From: Halarchaeum nitratireducens
Lineage (GTDB): Archaea > Halobacteriota > Halobacteria > Halobacteriales > Halobacteriaceae
Assembly: GCF_014647155.1 (NCBI RefSeq)
Contig: NZ_BMOQ01000007.1
Location: 124,001 to 188,000, forward strand
DNA: 64,000 bases
Direction: 5' to 3'
The position numbers and the translations under genes were made by a program. The notes beneath the pieces are model-generated. The model ran no database searches. It was given only the letters and a program-made list of their open reading frames with translations, and was not told the origin of the DNA. This document shows, piece by piece, positions 1 through 8,165 of the stretch (position 1 is the stretch's first letter; every line of letters starts with the position of its first letter).

Positions 1-969
1 GGTGAGGATGAACGAGGCGAGTGGTACGCGGACCCCTATCGGGAACTCGACCGAACGAACGATACCGACCGCTTCGTCGAGTCCGAATCCGATGGTGAGT
101 ATCCTGTACTGGGCGGGAAGAACGTCTACCAGTTCGTTCACGACTCGACGTACTTCGACATTGCCGAGCCCGAGTTCTGGAGCGTCGAATCACCGCCCGA
201 GAAGAGTGCCAAACACCGCGTACGAGAGAAGAATCTTCGAAACCTCAAACGCGCCGTCTACGACGCCTTCGACGGAACTGGGTCACAGGTCGGATTCGTC
301 AACGATCTCCTCGAAGAACACCGTGGAGAGCCGCTAAGTGAGGAGGACGTTCTTCTCGACTGTACGGAGTACCGAATCGCCATCCGCGACGTGACGAGCG
401 CGACGAACGAGAGGTCGATTCTCGCTGCCATCATTCCACCCGGTGTCGTCTGTACGAACACGGTCCACACGCTACGCCCCTACGAGATAGTCCCCACGGA
501 GGGCGACCTCGAAGACTATCCGCTCCACAGCGCCTACGAGCGACTGTTCACCGACGAGGAACTGTTTGCGGCTCTCGGCCTGATTAACAGTATCCCGTTC
601 GACTTCCTGCTTAAGACGAAGGTAGACACCCACATCGTGATGTACAAATTCACCGAATCACAGGTCCCCCACCTGACCGAGGGCGACGAGTGGTTCGACT
701 ACATCTCGACCCGCGCAGCCCGCCTGAACTGCTACGGCGAGGAGTTCGCGGAGATGCGTGACCGGCTCGGCGGGATCGAGCCGGCGACCGAGATGGACGA
801 GCGCCGCGAGGTTCAGGCCGAACTCGACGCCGCCGCGTTCCACGCCTACGGGCTCGACCGCCAGCAGACCGCGTTCGTCCTCGACGACTTCCACCGCGTG
901 CAGAACCCCCGGCTGATGGACGAGGACTACTTCGAGATGGTACTGGAGAAATACAACGACCTCGTCTAA
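1..969 (+). CDS. C-terminal part of an Eco57I-like restriction-modification DNA methylase (5' partial)
   Basis: The frame is open from the first base of the window, so the N-terminal catalytic part lies outside. About 322 residues remain. The stretch YRIAIRDVTSATNERSILAA, followed by a PPGVVCTNT-like segment and FDFLLKTKVDTHI, matches the usual order in the target-recognition half of Eco57I/BREX-type N6-adenine methylases ('RD...TNERT...A..P', then 'fD.llr.kv'). The methylase signature NPPY is not visible because it would lie upstream. The protein probably belongs to a restriction or phage-defence locus continuing left of the window. Whether it also carries a nuclease domain cannot be seen. 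Confidence 0.7.
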   Translation, partial: GEDERGEWYADPYRELDRTNDTDRFVESESDGEYPVLGGKNVYQFVHDSTYFDIAEPEFWSVESPPEKSAKHRVREKNLRNLKRAVYDAFDGTGSQVGFVNDLLEEHRGEPLSEEDVLLDCTEYRIAIRDVTSATNERSILAAIIPPGVVCTNTVHTLRPYEIVPTEGDLEDYPLHSAYERLFTDEELFAALGLINSIPFDFLLKTKVDTHIVMYKFTESQVPHLTEGDEWFDYISTRAARLNCYGEEFAEMRDRLGGIEPATEMDERREVQAELDAAAFHAYGLDRQQTAFVLDDFHRVQNPRLMDEDYFEMVLEKYNDLV

Positions 970-1073
970 CCGGGAGCGTCGAGTGCGGCGGGAACGCCGG
1001 CGTTCTGTACGAGGGAGTTCTTTATAAGTAACCCACCGCCGTCTGTCCAATCGGAGCGACCGCGAAAACTGGA

Positions 1074-1145
1074 TGGACTCGCCGGGATTTGAACCCGGGG
1101 CCTCTCCCATGCCAAGGGAGTGATCTACCACTGATCTACGAGCCC
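1074..1145 (-). tRNA. tRNA-Ala (anticodon GGC)
   Basis: Read on the minus strand, this 72-nt gene folds as a complete cloverleaf. The acceptor stem GGGCTCG pairs with CGAGTCC (one G-U pair) before discriminator A. The anticodon arm CTCCC-TTGGCAT-GGGAG presents GGC, and the T arm is CCGGG-TTCAAAT-CCCGG. No intron is visible and CCA is not encoded, as is usual in archaea. It stands alone between the methylase gene and rps15. Confidence 0.96.
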
Positions 1146-1374
1146 GCGAACGCAATTCTTCGTATCCGGGGGACGTAATTGAACCCTTCGATCCGCTCTC
1201 GACGCCGGCGGAAGTGGAAACCCTTTAGCGTCCGAGATGCCCACAACGACGTAGGGAACTGCACGGCCGCATATCCGACGCGCCGTCCGCTTGGGCGGCT
1301 TGGGAGTGTGGCAGTGCTCGGGCGCCTTTCGCGCCCAGCGCCGCACAGCGGTTCGTGTCGTTCCAATTCACACT

Positions 1375-1842
1375 ATGGCACGAATGCACACCCGCCGTCG
1401 CGGCTCGTCCGGTTCGGACAAGCCGGCGGCAGACGAACCCCCGGAGTGGAGCGACGTGGACGCCGACGCCGTCGAGGAGCGCGTCGTCGAACTGGCCGAA
1501 GAGGGGTACGACCCCAGCCAGATCGGCATGAAGCTGCGCGACGAGGGCGTCCAGGGGACGCCGATCCCGGACGTGAAGCTCGCGACGGACAAGAAGGTCA
1601 CCGAGATCCTCGAGGAGAACGACGCCGACCCCGAGCTCCCGGAGGACTTCCGTAACCTCCTGGAGAAGGCGATCCGCCTGCGCCGTCACGTCGAGGAGAA
1701 CGGCCAGGACCACCAGAACCGGCGTTCGCTCCAGAACACGGAGTCGAAGATCCGCCGGCTCGCGGACTACTACCGCGGTGACCAGCTCGACGAGGACTTC
1801 ACGTATTCGTACGAGGCCGCGGTCGAACTCCTCGAAGAGTAA
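1375..1842 (+). CDS. rps15: 30S ribosomal protein uS15
   Basis: This 155-residue protein has the archaeal/eukaryotic S15 layout. A basic N-terminus (MARMHTRRRGSSGS) leads to the PEW motif, then the SQIGMKLRDEGVQGTPIPDVK region and the C-terminal 16S rRNA-binding helices with HQNRRSLQNTESKIRRLADYYR. The ATG at 1375 is chosen because MARMHTRRRG is the conserved family start; a longer in-frame extension upstream has no family-like sequence. It heads a tight cluster with a RecJ-like gene, pcc1 and rps3ae. Confidence 0.98.
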   Translation: MARMHTRRRGSSGSDKPAADEPPEWSDVDADAVEERVVELAEEGYDPSQIGMKLRDEGVQGTPIPDVKLATDKKVTEILEENDADPELPEDFRNLLEKAIRLRRHVEENGQDHQNRRSLQNTESKIRRLADYYRGDQLDEDFTYSYEAAVELLEE

Positions 1843-1848
1843 CCCCTG

Positions 1849-2955
1849 ATGTCCACCACGGGCCGTTCGGAGTCGTCCGGTGACGCCGCGACGCTGGCCG
1901 AGCGCTGCCGCGAGGCGGCGTTCGTCCGCATAGTCGCGCGACCGGACGGCGACGCGATCGCGGCCGCCGGCCTGCTCGGGCGGGCCTGCGCGGCGATCCG
2001 GACGCCCTATCAGGTGAGCGTTGCGGCGACCCGCGGCGCGGCGAGCGATCGCCTGCTCGCCGCTGACGACGACGCGACGCTCGCGCTCGGATTCGACGGG
2101 ACGCCCGCGGACGCGACGCTCGCCGGGGACACCCTCTCCACGGGAGCGCTCGCGGCCGCGCGCGAACTCCACGAGCCGGCGGCGTCGCTCGCACTCGCGG
2201 GCGTCCGCGCGGCGGGGAGCGTCCCGTCGGGCGACCTCGCCGAGGCGTTCGAGCGCCGGCCGGGCGTCGGCCTGCCGGTCGCGGACCTCTCGGACGGGCT
2301 CGCGCACGCGACGCGGCTGCACGCCGACTGGTCGGGCGACGACCGGCAGGCGGGCGCGCTGCTCGCGGAGCTCGACCTCCCGGCGGAACTCGACGACGAC
2401 GCGCGGCGCCGCCTGGCGTCGCGGGTCGCGCTCGACGCGACCGAGAACGCCGCGCCCCGCGCGGTCGGGGCGCTCGACGGCGTCCTCCGGCCGCACGTCA
2501 CGCCGGACGGGCCGTTCGAGACCGCCGAGGGCCACGCGGACGTCCTCGACTGCCTCGCGGTCGCCGACCCGGGGCTCGCGTCGGCGCTCGCGCTCGGCGT
2601 CGCGGACCGGCCGACGGCGCTCGACGCGTGGCGCGAGCACGCGAGCGCGACCCACGCGGCGCTCCGAACGGCCGACCCCGCGCGGTACAGCGGGCTCGTC
2701 GCCGCCGAGGCCGACGCGCCCGCGTGGCCGCTCGCGCGACTCCTGCGCGACACTCGGGCCGACGAACCCGCGGTGCTCGTCGTCGGTGACGCCGGTGCGG
2801 CGCTGGCGACGGCGCCGGACGGTCCGGACGCCCACGCGACGATCGCGGCGGCGCTCGGCGACGACGTCGTCGCGGGCGCGTCGACGCACGCGCGGACGGA
2901 TGAGTCGGACGCCGAGGCCGTGATCGACGCCGTCCGAGGGGTGCTCTCGGGATGA
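1849..2955 (+). CDS. RecJ-like (DHH superfamily) protein of the rps15-rps3ae cluster
   Basis: This 368-residue protein sits 6 bp after rps15 and overlaps pcc1 by 4 bp, the place where haloarchaea usually carry a gene annotated as exonuclease RecJ. The N-terminus has the shape of a DHH phosphoesterase motif I (RPDGDAIAAAGLLGRA, about residues 32-47), with DGD in place of the usual DxDG/DHDG. I cannot find a convincing DHH triad, and the C-terminus (GASTHARTDESDAEAVIDA) lacks a clear DHHA1 GGGH motif. It may therefore be a degenerate or non-nucleolytic member, possibly acting in replication together with GINS/CMG as archaeal RecJ homologues do. The catalytic status is inferred. Confidence 0.7.
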   Translation: MSTTGRSESSGDAATLAERCREAAFVRIVARPDGDAIAAAGLLGRACAAIRTPYQVSVAATRGAASDRLLAADDDATLALGFDGTPADATLAGDTLSTGALAAARELHEPAASLALAGVRAAGSVPSGDLAEAFERRPGVGLPVADLSDGLAHATRLHADWSGDDRQAGALLAELDLPAELDDDARRRLASRVALDATENAAPRAVGALDGVLRPHVTPDGPFETAEGHADVLDCLAVADPGLASALALGVADRPTALDAWREHASATHAALRTADPARYSGLVAAEADAPAWPLARLLRDTRADEPAVLVVGDAGAALATAPDGPDAHATIAAALGDDVVAGASTHARTDESDAEAVIDAVRGVLSG

Positions 2956-3203
2956 CCGAGGACGCCCCGCGGACGGCGACGGTCCGGACGACGCACGACG
3001 ACGCCGGGCTGATCGCGCGCGCGATCCGGCCGGACAACACCGAGTCGATGACGACGCGCGTCGAGGGCGACGCCGTGGTCACGACGATCCGGCGCGACGA
3101 CACCGGCGGCCTGCGGGCGACGACGGACGACTACGTGGTGAACGTCACGGTGGCAGCGGACGTGGCACAGCACGCGAAACGACACATGACACACGACACA
3201 TGA
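2952..3203 (+). CDS. pcc1: KEOPS complex subunit Pcc1
   Basis: At 83 residues this is the normal size for Pcc1, the dimerisation subunit of the KEOPS complex, which makes N6-threonylcarbamoyladenosine at position 37 of ANN-decoding tRNAs. The beta-strand pattern ATVRTTHDDAGLIARAIRPDN followed by 'ESMTTRVEGDAVVTTI' matches the family core, in which acidic and hydrophobic strands precede a helix. It overlaps the upstream gene (ATGA) and the following rps3ae by 4 bp, consistent with one translationally coupled operon. Confidence 0.9.
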   Translation: MTEDAPRTATVRTTHDDAGLIARAIRPDNTESMTTRVEGDAVVTTIRRDDTGGLRATTDDYVVNVTVAADVAQHAKRHMTHDT

Positions 3204-3826
3204 GCGAACGTTCAGTATCCAAGCAGAACCAGCAGAAGCGATGGTACACCGTGCTCGCCCCCGAGCAGTTCGACCGGGCGGAGCTCGGCGAGACCCTCGC
3301 GGACGAACCGGAAAAGGTGCTCGATCGCACCATCGAAGCCACTCTCGACGACGTCACGGGCGAGTCGGGTGGCGAGAACAACCTCAAGCTCACCTTCCAG
3401 GTGACGGACGTCGGTAGCGACTCGGCGTACACCGAGTTCGTCGAGTCCGAGCTGACCCGCGACTACCAGCGCAGCCTCGTCCGCCGGGGCTCCTCGAAGA
3501 TCGCGTCGGTCATCACCGTCGAGACGACGGACGACTACCGCGTGCGCCTGCAGCCGGTCTCGTACACGACGAAGAGCGCGGACGACAGCCAGCAGAAGGC
3601 CATCCGCCGCCTCATGATCGACCTCGTCGAGGAGGCCGCGGAGGAGCGCACCTTCGAGGGGCTCATCGACTCGGTCATCGAGGGCCGCCTCTCCAGCGCC
3701 ATCTACAGCGAGGCCAACACCATCTACCCGCTCCGCCGGGTCGAGGTGGAGAAGGCGACGCTCGAAGCCCACCCCGAGGAGGTCCACGAGGAGGAGGAGA
3801 CCTCCGCCGTGGACACCGAGGAGTAA
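3200..3826 (+). CDS. rps3ae: 30S ribosomal protein S3ae (eS1)
   Basis: This 208-residue protein starts MSERSVSKQNQQKRWYTVLA, close to the conserved 'KkWy.v.aP..F' start of S3ae. It contains the family blocks ETLADEPEKVLDRTIEATL, NLKLTFQVTDV and RRGSSKIASVI. The acidic tail EEVHEEEETSAVDTEE is typical of halophiles. The start codon overlaps the pcc1 stop by 4 bp. It is the last gene of the rps15 cluster, and about 140 bp of intergenic DNA follow. Confidence 0.97.
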   Translation: MSERSVSKQNQQKRWYTVLAPEQFDRAELGETLADEPEKVLDRTIEATLDDVTGESGGENNLKLTFQVTDVGSDSAYTEFVESELTRDYQRSLVRRGSSKIASVITVETTDDYRVRLQPVSYTTKSADDSQQKAIRRLMIDLVEEAAEERTFEGLIDSVIEGRLSSAIYSEANTIYPLRRVEVEKATLEAHPEEVHEEEETSAVDTEE

Positions 3827-3966
3827 CGACTCTCGCCCTTCTTTCGGCGCGCGACGGCCCGCCAGCGACGGCGCCGGCGACGAGACGCGCCCCCGTTGGA
3901 TGCTCTCCGCCGCCACCGCTCGGACGGATATAAACACGTAAGGACGCGCTGGTCGTCGCGTGGGGT

Positions 3967-4692
3967 ATGCCTCCCGGGTCCGACGACGGCCGCCGCGCAC
4001 GTCTGCGCGGCCTCCGCCCCCGGTTTACGGGGCGACTCGGCGTCGCGGACGTCGCCACGGTCGCGAACGCGGCGCTCGGATTCTGCGCCGCGGTCGCCGC
4101 GGCCGTCTCGCCCGCACTCGCCGCACGCGTCCTCCTCCTCGCCGCGATGGTCGACGCCGTCGACGGCATCCTCGCACGGCGATACGGCGGGTCGACCGTC
4201 GGGCCGTACCTCGACTCGCTCGCGGACGTCGCGTCCTTCGGCGTCGCGCCCGCCGCGCTCCTCGTCGCGGTCGCACACACCGCGTGGCGCGGGACGCCGC
4301 TCGTCGTCGCCGTCGCCGTTGGCGCGTGTTTCGTCGGCGCTGCCGTCGTCCGTCTCGGCCTCTACACGGCCGACGACGTCGGCAACGGTCACACCGAGGG
4401 CGTCCCGACGACGCTCGCGGGAACGCTGCTCGCCGCGGCGGTGCTCGCGGGCGTCGCTGCGCCCGCCCCGCTCGTCGGCTTCGGTGCGGTGCTCACCGCC
4501 GCGATGGTGACGCGCCTCCCGTATCCGGATCTGCGCGTGCGCGACGCGCTCGTGATGGGTGCGGTGCAGGCGCTCGCGGTCCTCGCGCCGACCGTCCTCG
4601 GGCGACTCTTTCCTCGGGCGCTCCTCGCGTTCGCGCTCGCCTACACGGTTCTCGGACCGTGGTTCTATCGGACCGGCGAAGGGAAACGCTGA
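3967..4692 (+). CDS. CDP-alcohol phosphatidyltransferase, archaetidylserine synthase type
   Basis: This 241-residue, highly hydrophobic enzyme carries the complete CDP-alcohol transferase signature at residues 63-87: D63xxD66G67xxA70R71, G79, D83 and D87 (read VDAVDGILARR then YLDSLAD). The family transfers a phosphatidyl or archaetidyl group from CDP-archaeol to an alcohol. The LDSLADVASFGVAPA extension is the serine-type variant, used in haloarchaea to make archaetidylserine, which is further converted to archaetidylethanolamine, a lipid linked to archaeosortase-dependent anchoring. Six or seven membrane helices are likely. A promoter-like ATATAAAC lies just upstream at about 3927-3934. Confidence 0.88.
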   Translation: MPPGSDDGRRARLRGLRPRFTGRLGVADVATVANAALGFCAAVAAAVSPALAARVLLLAAMVDAVDGILARRYGGSTVGPYLDSLADVASFGVAPAALLVAVAHTAWRGTPLVVAVAVGACFVGAAVVRLGLYTADDVGNGHTEGVPTTLAGTLLAAAVLAGVAAPAPLVGFGAVLTAAMVTRLPYPDLRVRDALVMGAVQALAVLAPTVLGRLFPRALLAFALAYTVLGPWFYRTGEGKR

Positions 4693-4718
4693 TAGGCGCG
4701 CTGGCGGAACGCTGGAGT

Positions 4719-6107
4719 ATGAGTGACGGGGACGACGAGCCGGCGGACGCCGCGGACGAGCCGGCCCCCGACGAGTCCGAGAGCACGGACGCGCCGGCCG
4801 ACGAACCCGACGCGGCCGAGACAGCCGGCGACGGGGCGACCGAGAGCGAAGACGACGGTCCCCGCCCCGAGGAGCGCGAGCGCTACGAGACGCTCCTCGC
4901 CCGCTTGAGCGAGGCCGAGGACGCGCTCGTGGCCGCCGAGACGGAGGCCGACCTCGACGGCGTCGAGGCGACCCTGGACGAGATCGAGGCCGACATCGAG
5001 GCCGCCGACTTCACCGACCCCGAGGCGTTCCAGCCGGACGAGGAGGAACTCGATGAGGACGAGGAGGTCGAGGAGCTCCTCGACTTCGAAGAAGAGCTGA
5101 CGAACGAACTCCAAGACCTCCAGGACGAACTCGAAGAGCAACGCGGCCCGTACGCCGAGGACGTGGTGAGCGAGATCGAGGCGGCGAAATCGACGGTCGA
5201 GGGTACGCGCTGGACGGAGACGGGCGACGGGCAGGTCGCGGCCGCGATCGAGACGTTCGTGACGGACGTCGCCGCAGAGCTCGGGACCGATCTCGCCGGC
5301 GACGACGCCGACGCGCTCGACGCGACGGTCGCAGCCGTAGAGGACGCGGCCCTCGATGCCGACGAGGACGAGGAGACGATCGCCGCGCTCCTCGATCTCG
5401 CGGACGCGCTCCACTCCGGGGTTGAGGACTCACAGGCGTTCGCCGACCTCTCCTCGCGCGCGAAACTGCAGTACGAGGGATTCTACGACGTCCTCGGCAA
5501 ACACAAGGACTACCCGCCCGAGTGGTCGGCGGTGAAGGAGTGGACGAAGCGCGACGACGCCGAGATGGTCGCGCTCTGCATGGAGCACTTCGGGGACTCC
5601 GAATACATGCAAAAGCACTGCCTGGAGGCGTTCGTCCGCATGGGGAACCCCGAGGCCATCGAGGTCCTGAAGGAGAAGGCCCAGCGGCGCACCCTCAAAG
5701 CCGTCGAGGCGCTCGGGAAGACGGGGCACCCCGACGCCGTCGAGGGCGTCGCGGACTACATCGACTCCGACTCGAACCCCCAACTCCAGAAGACGGCGCT
5801 GCGTGCGATCGGCGAGCTCGGCGCGACCGACTACACGGCGGACGTCGCCCAGTGGCTCGTCGCGGAGCGCGAGGACGTCCGGAGCGCGGCGGCGCGCGCC
5901 CTCGGCCTCCTCGGTGACACGCGCGCGATCGCCCCGCTCGGCGACGTCCTCGCCGACGACGAGAGCGAGGGCGTGCGCGCGAGCGCCGCGTGGGCGCTCT
6001 ACCAGATCGGCACCGCGCGGGCGCTCGAAACGGCCGCCGAACACGCCGAGACGCGGTCGTTCCTCGTGCAGTCCGAGGCCGAGAAGGCGGCGGCGGCGCT
6101 CGACTAG
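4719..6107 (+). CDS. HEAT-repeat protein with acidic N-terminus
   Basis: This 462-residue protein has three visible parts. The first is an Asp/Glu-rich, probably disordered N-terminus (residues 1-55). The second is a charged helical segment that may form a coiled coil, with repeated EEL/DEEELDEDEEVEELLDFEEE and LQDLQDELEEQ (about 60-150). The third is a run of HEAT/PBS-lyase-like repeats from about residue 270 to the end (AMVALCMEHFGDSEYMQK, AIEVLKEKAQRRTLKAVEAL, VRSAAARALGLLGDTRAIAP). HEAT repeats bind proteins; the partner is unknown. The ATG at 4719 is preferred because the upstream reading frame is antisense-like low-complexity sequence. The stop overlaps the convergent gene by 4 bp. Confidence 0.85.
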   Translation: MSDGDDEPADAADEPAPDESESTDAPADEPDAAETAGDGATESEDDGPRPEERERYETLLARLSEAEDALVAAETEADLDGVEATLDEIEADIEAADFTDPEAFQPDEEELDEDEEVEELLDFEEELTNELQDLQDELEEQRGPYAEDVVSEIEAAKSTVEGTRWTETGDGQVAAAIETFVTDVAAELGTDLAGDDADALDATVAAVEDAALDADEDEETIAALLDLADALHSGVEDSQAFADLSSRAKLQYEGFYDVLGKHKDYPPEWSAVKEWTKRDDAEMVALCMEHFGDSEYMQKHCLEAFVRMGNPEAIEVLKEKAQRRTLKAVEALGKTGHPDAVEGVADYIDSDSNPQLQKTALRAIGELGATDYTADVAQWLVAEREDVRSAAARALGLLGDTRAIAPLGDVLADDESEGVRASAAWALYQIGTARALETAAEHAETRSFLVQSEAEKAAAALD

Positions 6108-6349
6108 AGGAAGAAGGCGAGGAACTCGACGGCGAACCCGGCCGCGGCGCAGAGCGCGCCGATCCGGCCGATCCACGTGTGCTCGCGGACCGCCCTCGGA
6201 GAGATGTCGACGGTGTAGTTCTCGAACTCCGGATCGTAACTCACGTAGCTCGGCTGTTGGAAGAATTCGAGGAAGACGAGCAACATCCCGAGCGTCGCCA
6301 GCGCGTAGCCGGCCATGCGGACGCCCTCGATCAGCGTGAACGCGACCAT
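6104..6349 (-). CDS. Small two-helix membrane protein of unknown function
   Basis: This 81-residue protein has an N-terminal hydrophobic helix (YALATLGMLLVFLEFF, about residues 15-30), a central polar segment containing YVSYDPEFENYTVD, and a C-terminal helix (IGALCAAAGFAVEFLAFFL). The topology suggests a hairpin in the membrane with the YDPEFENYTV loop on one face. I recognise it as the kind of small conserved haloarchaeal membrane protein that has no assigned role. It is convergent with the HEAT-repeat gene. Confidence 0.75.
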   Translation of the reverse strand: MVAFTLIEGVRMAGYALATLGMLLVFLEFFQQPSYVSYDPEFENYTVDISPRAVREHTWIGRIGALCAAAGFAVEFLAFFL

Positions 6350-6418
6350 ACGCCGCCCTCGGGTCGCCGGTCGCTAAAGCGTGCCGACCGCGCCGCCGTC
6401 AGCGCGCCTTCTTGTGCG

Positions 6419-8134
6419 ATGGCGGGCGCACTCGGGAGCGTGACGCCACGGACACGCCTTGCCGCGCGACTCGCCTGCGCGCTCCTGCTCGTCGCCTGCG
6501 TCTCCGGGACGGTCGCCGGAACGGACGCGGGTGGCGAGCGCGACCCGGTCGCCGCGGGCGGAACCCCGACCGTCGTCGCGCTCTACCCGAACCCGGTTCT
6601 CCCGAACGACGCCGGCGAGTTTGTCACCGTCGCGCTCCCCGAGGAGACGCACCTCGGACGGTGTACGCTCGCGGATGACGAAAAAACCGTCAGCCTCCCG
6701 AACGTCACGGTCCGAGGGCGCGTGACGCTCAGCACCGCCCCGAACCGGACGCGCGCGCTCGTCTCCGGCCGCGTGATCGAGAGCGCGCTCCCGTCGCTCG
6801 CCAACGCCGGCGAGCGCCTCGTCCTCGTCTGCGGTGGGCGCGTCGTCGACGCCGCGAGCTACACGGACGCTCCCTCGGGTGAGGTGTACGCGCGAGGCGA
6901 GTGGCGTTCGCCCGGCCGAACGGCGTTCGACGTACGATCGGTGACGGACGCCTCGACGACGGTGTTCGCGCTCCCCGACGCTCCCGACGTGGTCACGGAC
7001 GCCCTCGGGGCGGCCGAGCGTCGCGTGCTCCTCGGCGGCTACACGTTCACGTCGACGCGCGTCGCCGCGGCCCTCCGCGACGCCGCCGGACGCGGCGTGC
7101 GCGTGCACGTCCTCGTCGAGGGCGGACCGGTCGGCGGCGTCTCCGCACGGGAGGCGACCGTCCTCGATCGCCTCGCCGCGGCGCCGAACGTCACGGTGAC
7201 GGTTCTCGACGGCCCACACGCGCGCTACCCGTTCCACCACGCGAAGTACGCCGTCGTCGACGACGCGGCGCTCGTCACCTCGGAGAACTGGGATCCGAGC
7301 GGCGTCGGCGGGCACGCGACCCGTGGCTGGGGGGCGGTCGTCGACGACGCGGCGCTCGCCGACGCCCTCGCCGCGGTCCACCGCGCCGACAGCGGGTGGA
7401 TCGACGGCGTCGCGTGGCCGAGCTACCGAGCGAACGCGACGTTCCAGCCGCCCCATCCCGCGAACGCGACGTATCCGTCGACGTTCGCGCCGTTGACCAC
7501 GACCGCCGATCGCGTCTCGCTCGTCGTCTCACCGGACACCTCGAAGCGCGCGCTCGTCGGATTCGTCCGCAACGCCACCGAGATGCTCGCCGTCGAACAG
7601 ATGGAGTTCAGTCCCGACACCGCCCTCTGGAACGAGACGCTCGCGGCCGCGGGACGCGGCGTCCGCGTCCGCGTCCTGTTGAGCGGCGCGTGGTACGCTC
7701 GTGAGGAGAACGCCGCCCTCGTTGCGCGATTGAACGACCGCGCGCGACGCGACGGCCTCGACCTCCGCGCGAAACTCGCCGACTCCCGCGGACGCTACGG
7801 GCACCTCCACGTGAAGGGCGCGATCGCGGACGGCGAGCGCGTCCTCGTCGGGAGCGTCAACTGGAACGCGAACGCCGTGACCGCCAACCGCGAGACGGAA
7901 CTCGTCGTCGACGACCCGGCCGTCGGGCGCTACTACGCGCGACTCTTCGGTGCGGACTGGCGCGGCGGCGTCTGGACGCTCCCGGTCGCACTGGTGATCG
8001 CGGTACTCTGTGGCGTCGGGGGCGCGTGTGCGTATCTCCGTCGAGAAATCGCGTTCGTGCGCGCCGACGCCGGCGCCGGCGGTGCGGCCGCCGAGACCGA
8101 CGTGGTCGGGTGGCGCGGCGAGGAGTGGGAGTGA
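6419..8134 (+). CDS. Secreted/membrane-anchored phospholipase D-like protein
   Basis: This 571-residue protein begins with a signal-like segment (RLAARLACALLLVACVSGTVAGT). A lamin-tail-like beta domain follows (VVALYPNPVLPNDAGEFVTVALP), then two PLD phosphodiesterase domains. The HKD motifs are both complete: HHAKYAVVDDAALVTSENW near residue 275 and HLHVKGAIADGERVLVGSVNW near residue 463. A single helix near the C-terminus (LPVALVIAVLCGVGGACAYL) probably anchors it with the catalytic part outside the cell. The substrate could be a phospholipid or nucleic acid; the sequence does not decide. The ATG at 6419 gives the signal peptide directly. Confidence 0.88.
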   Translation: MAGALGSVTPRTRLAARLACALLLVACVSGTVAGTDAGGERDPVAAGGTPTVVALYPNPVLPNDAGEFVTVALPEETHLGRCTLADDEKTVSLPNVTVRGRVTLSTAPNRTRALVSGRVIESALPSLANAGERLVLVCGGRVVDAASYTDAPSGEVYARGEWRSPGRTAFDVRSVTDASTTVFALPDAPDVVTDALGAAERRVLLGGYTFTSTRVAAALRDAAGRGVRVHVLVEGGPVGGVSAREATVLDRLAAAPNVTVTVLDGPHARYPFHHAKYAVVDDAALVTSENWDPSGVGGHATRGWGAVVDDAALADALAAVHRADSGWIDGVAWPSYRANATFQPPHPANATYPSTFAPLTTTADRVSLVVSPDTSKRALVGFVRNATEMLAVEQMEFSPDTALWNETLAAAGRGVRVRVLLSGAWYAREENAALVARLNDRARRDGLDLRAKLADSRGRYGHLHVKGAIADGERVLVGSVNWNANAVTANRETELVVDDPAVGRYYARLFGADWRGGVWTLPVALVIAVLCGVGGACAYLRREIAFVRADAGAGGAAAETDVVGWRGEEWE

Positions 8135-8165
8135 GCGCCCGTGCGTTCGCTGGCGACGTGACGCG

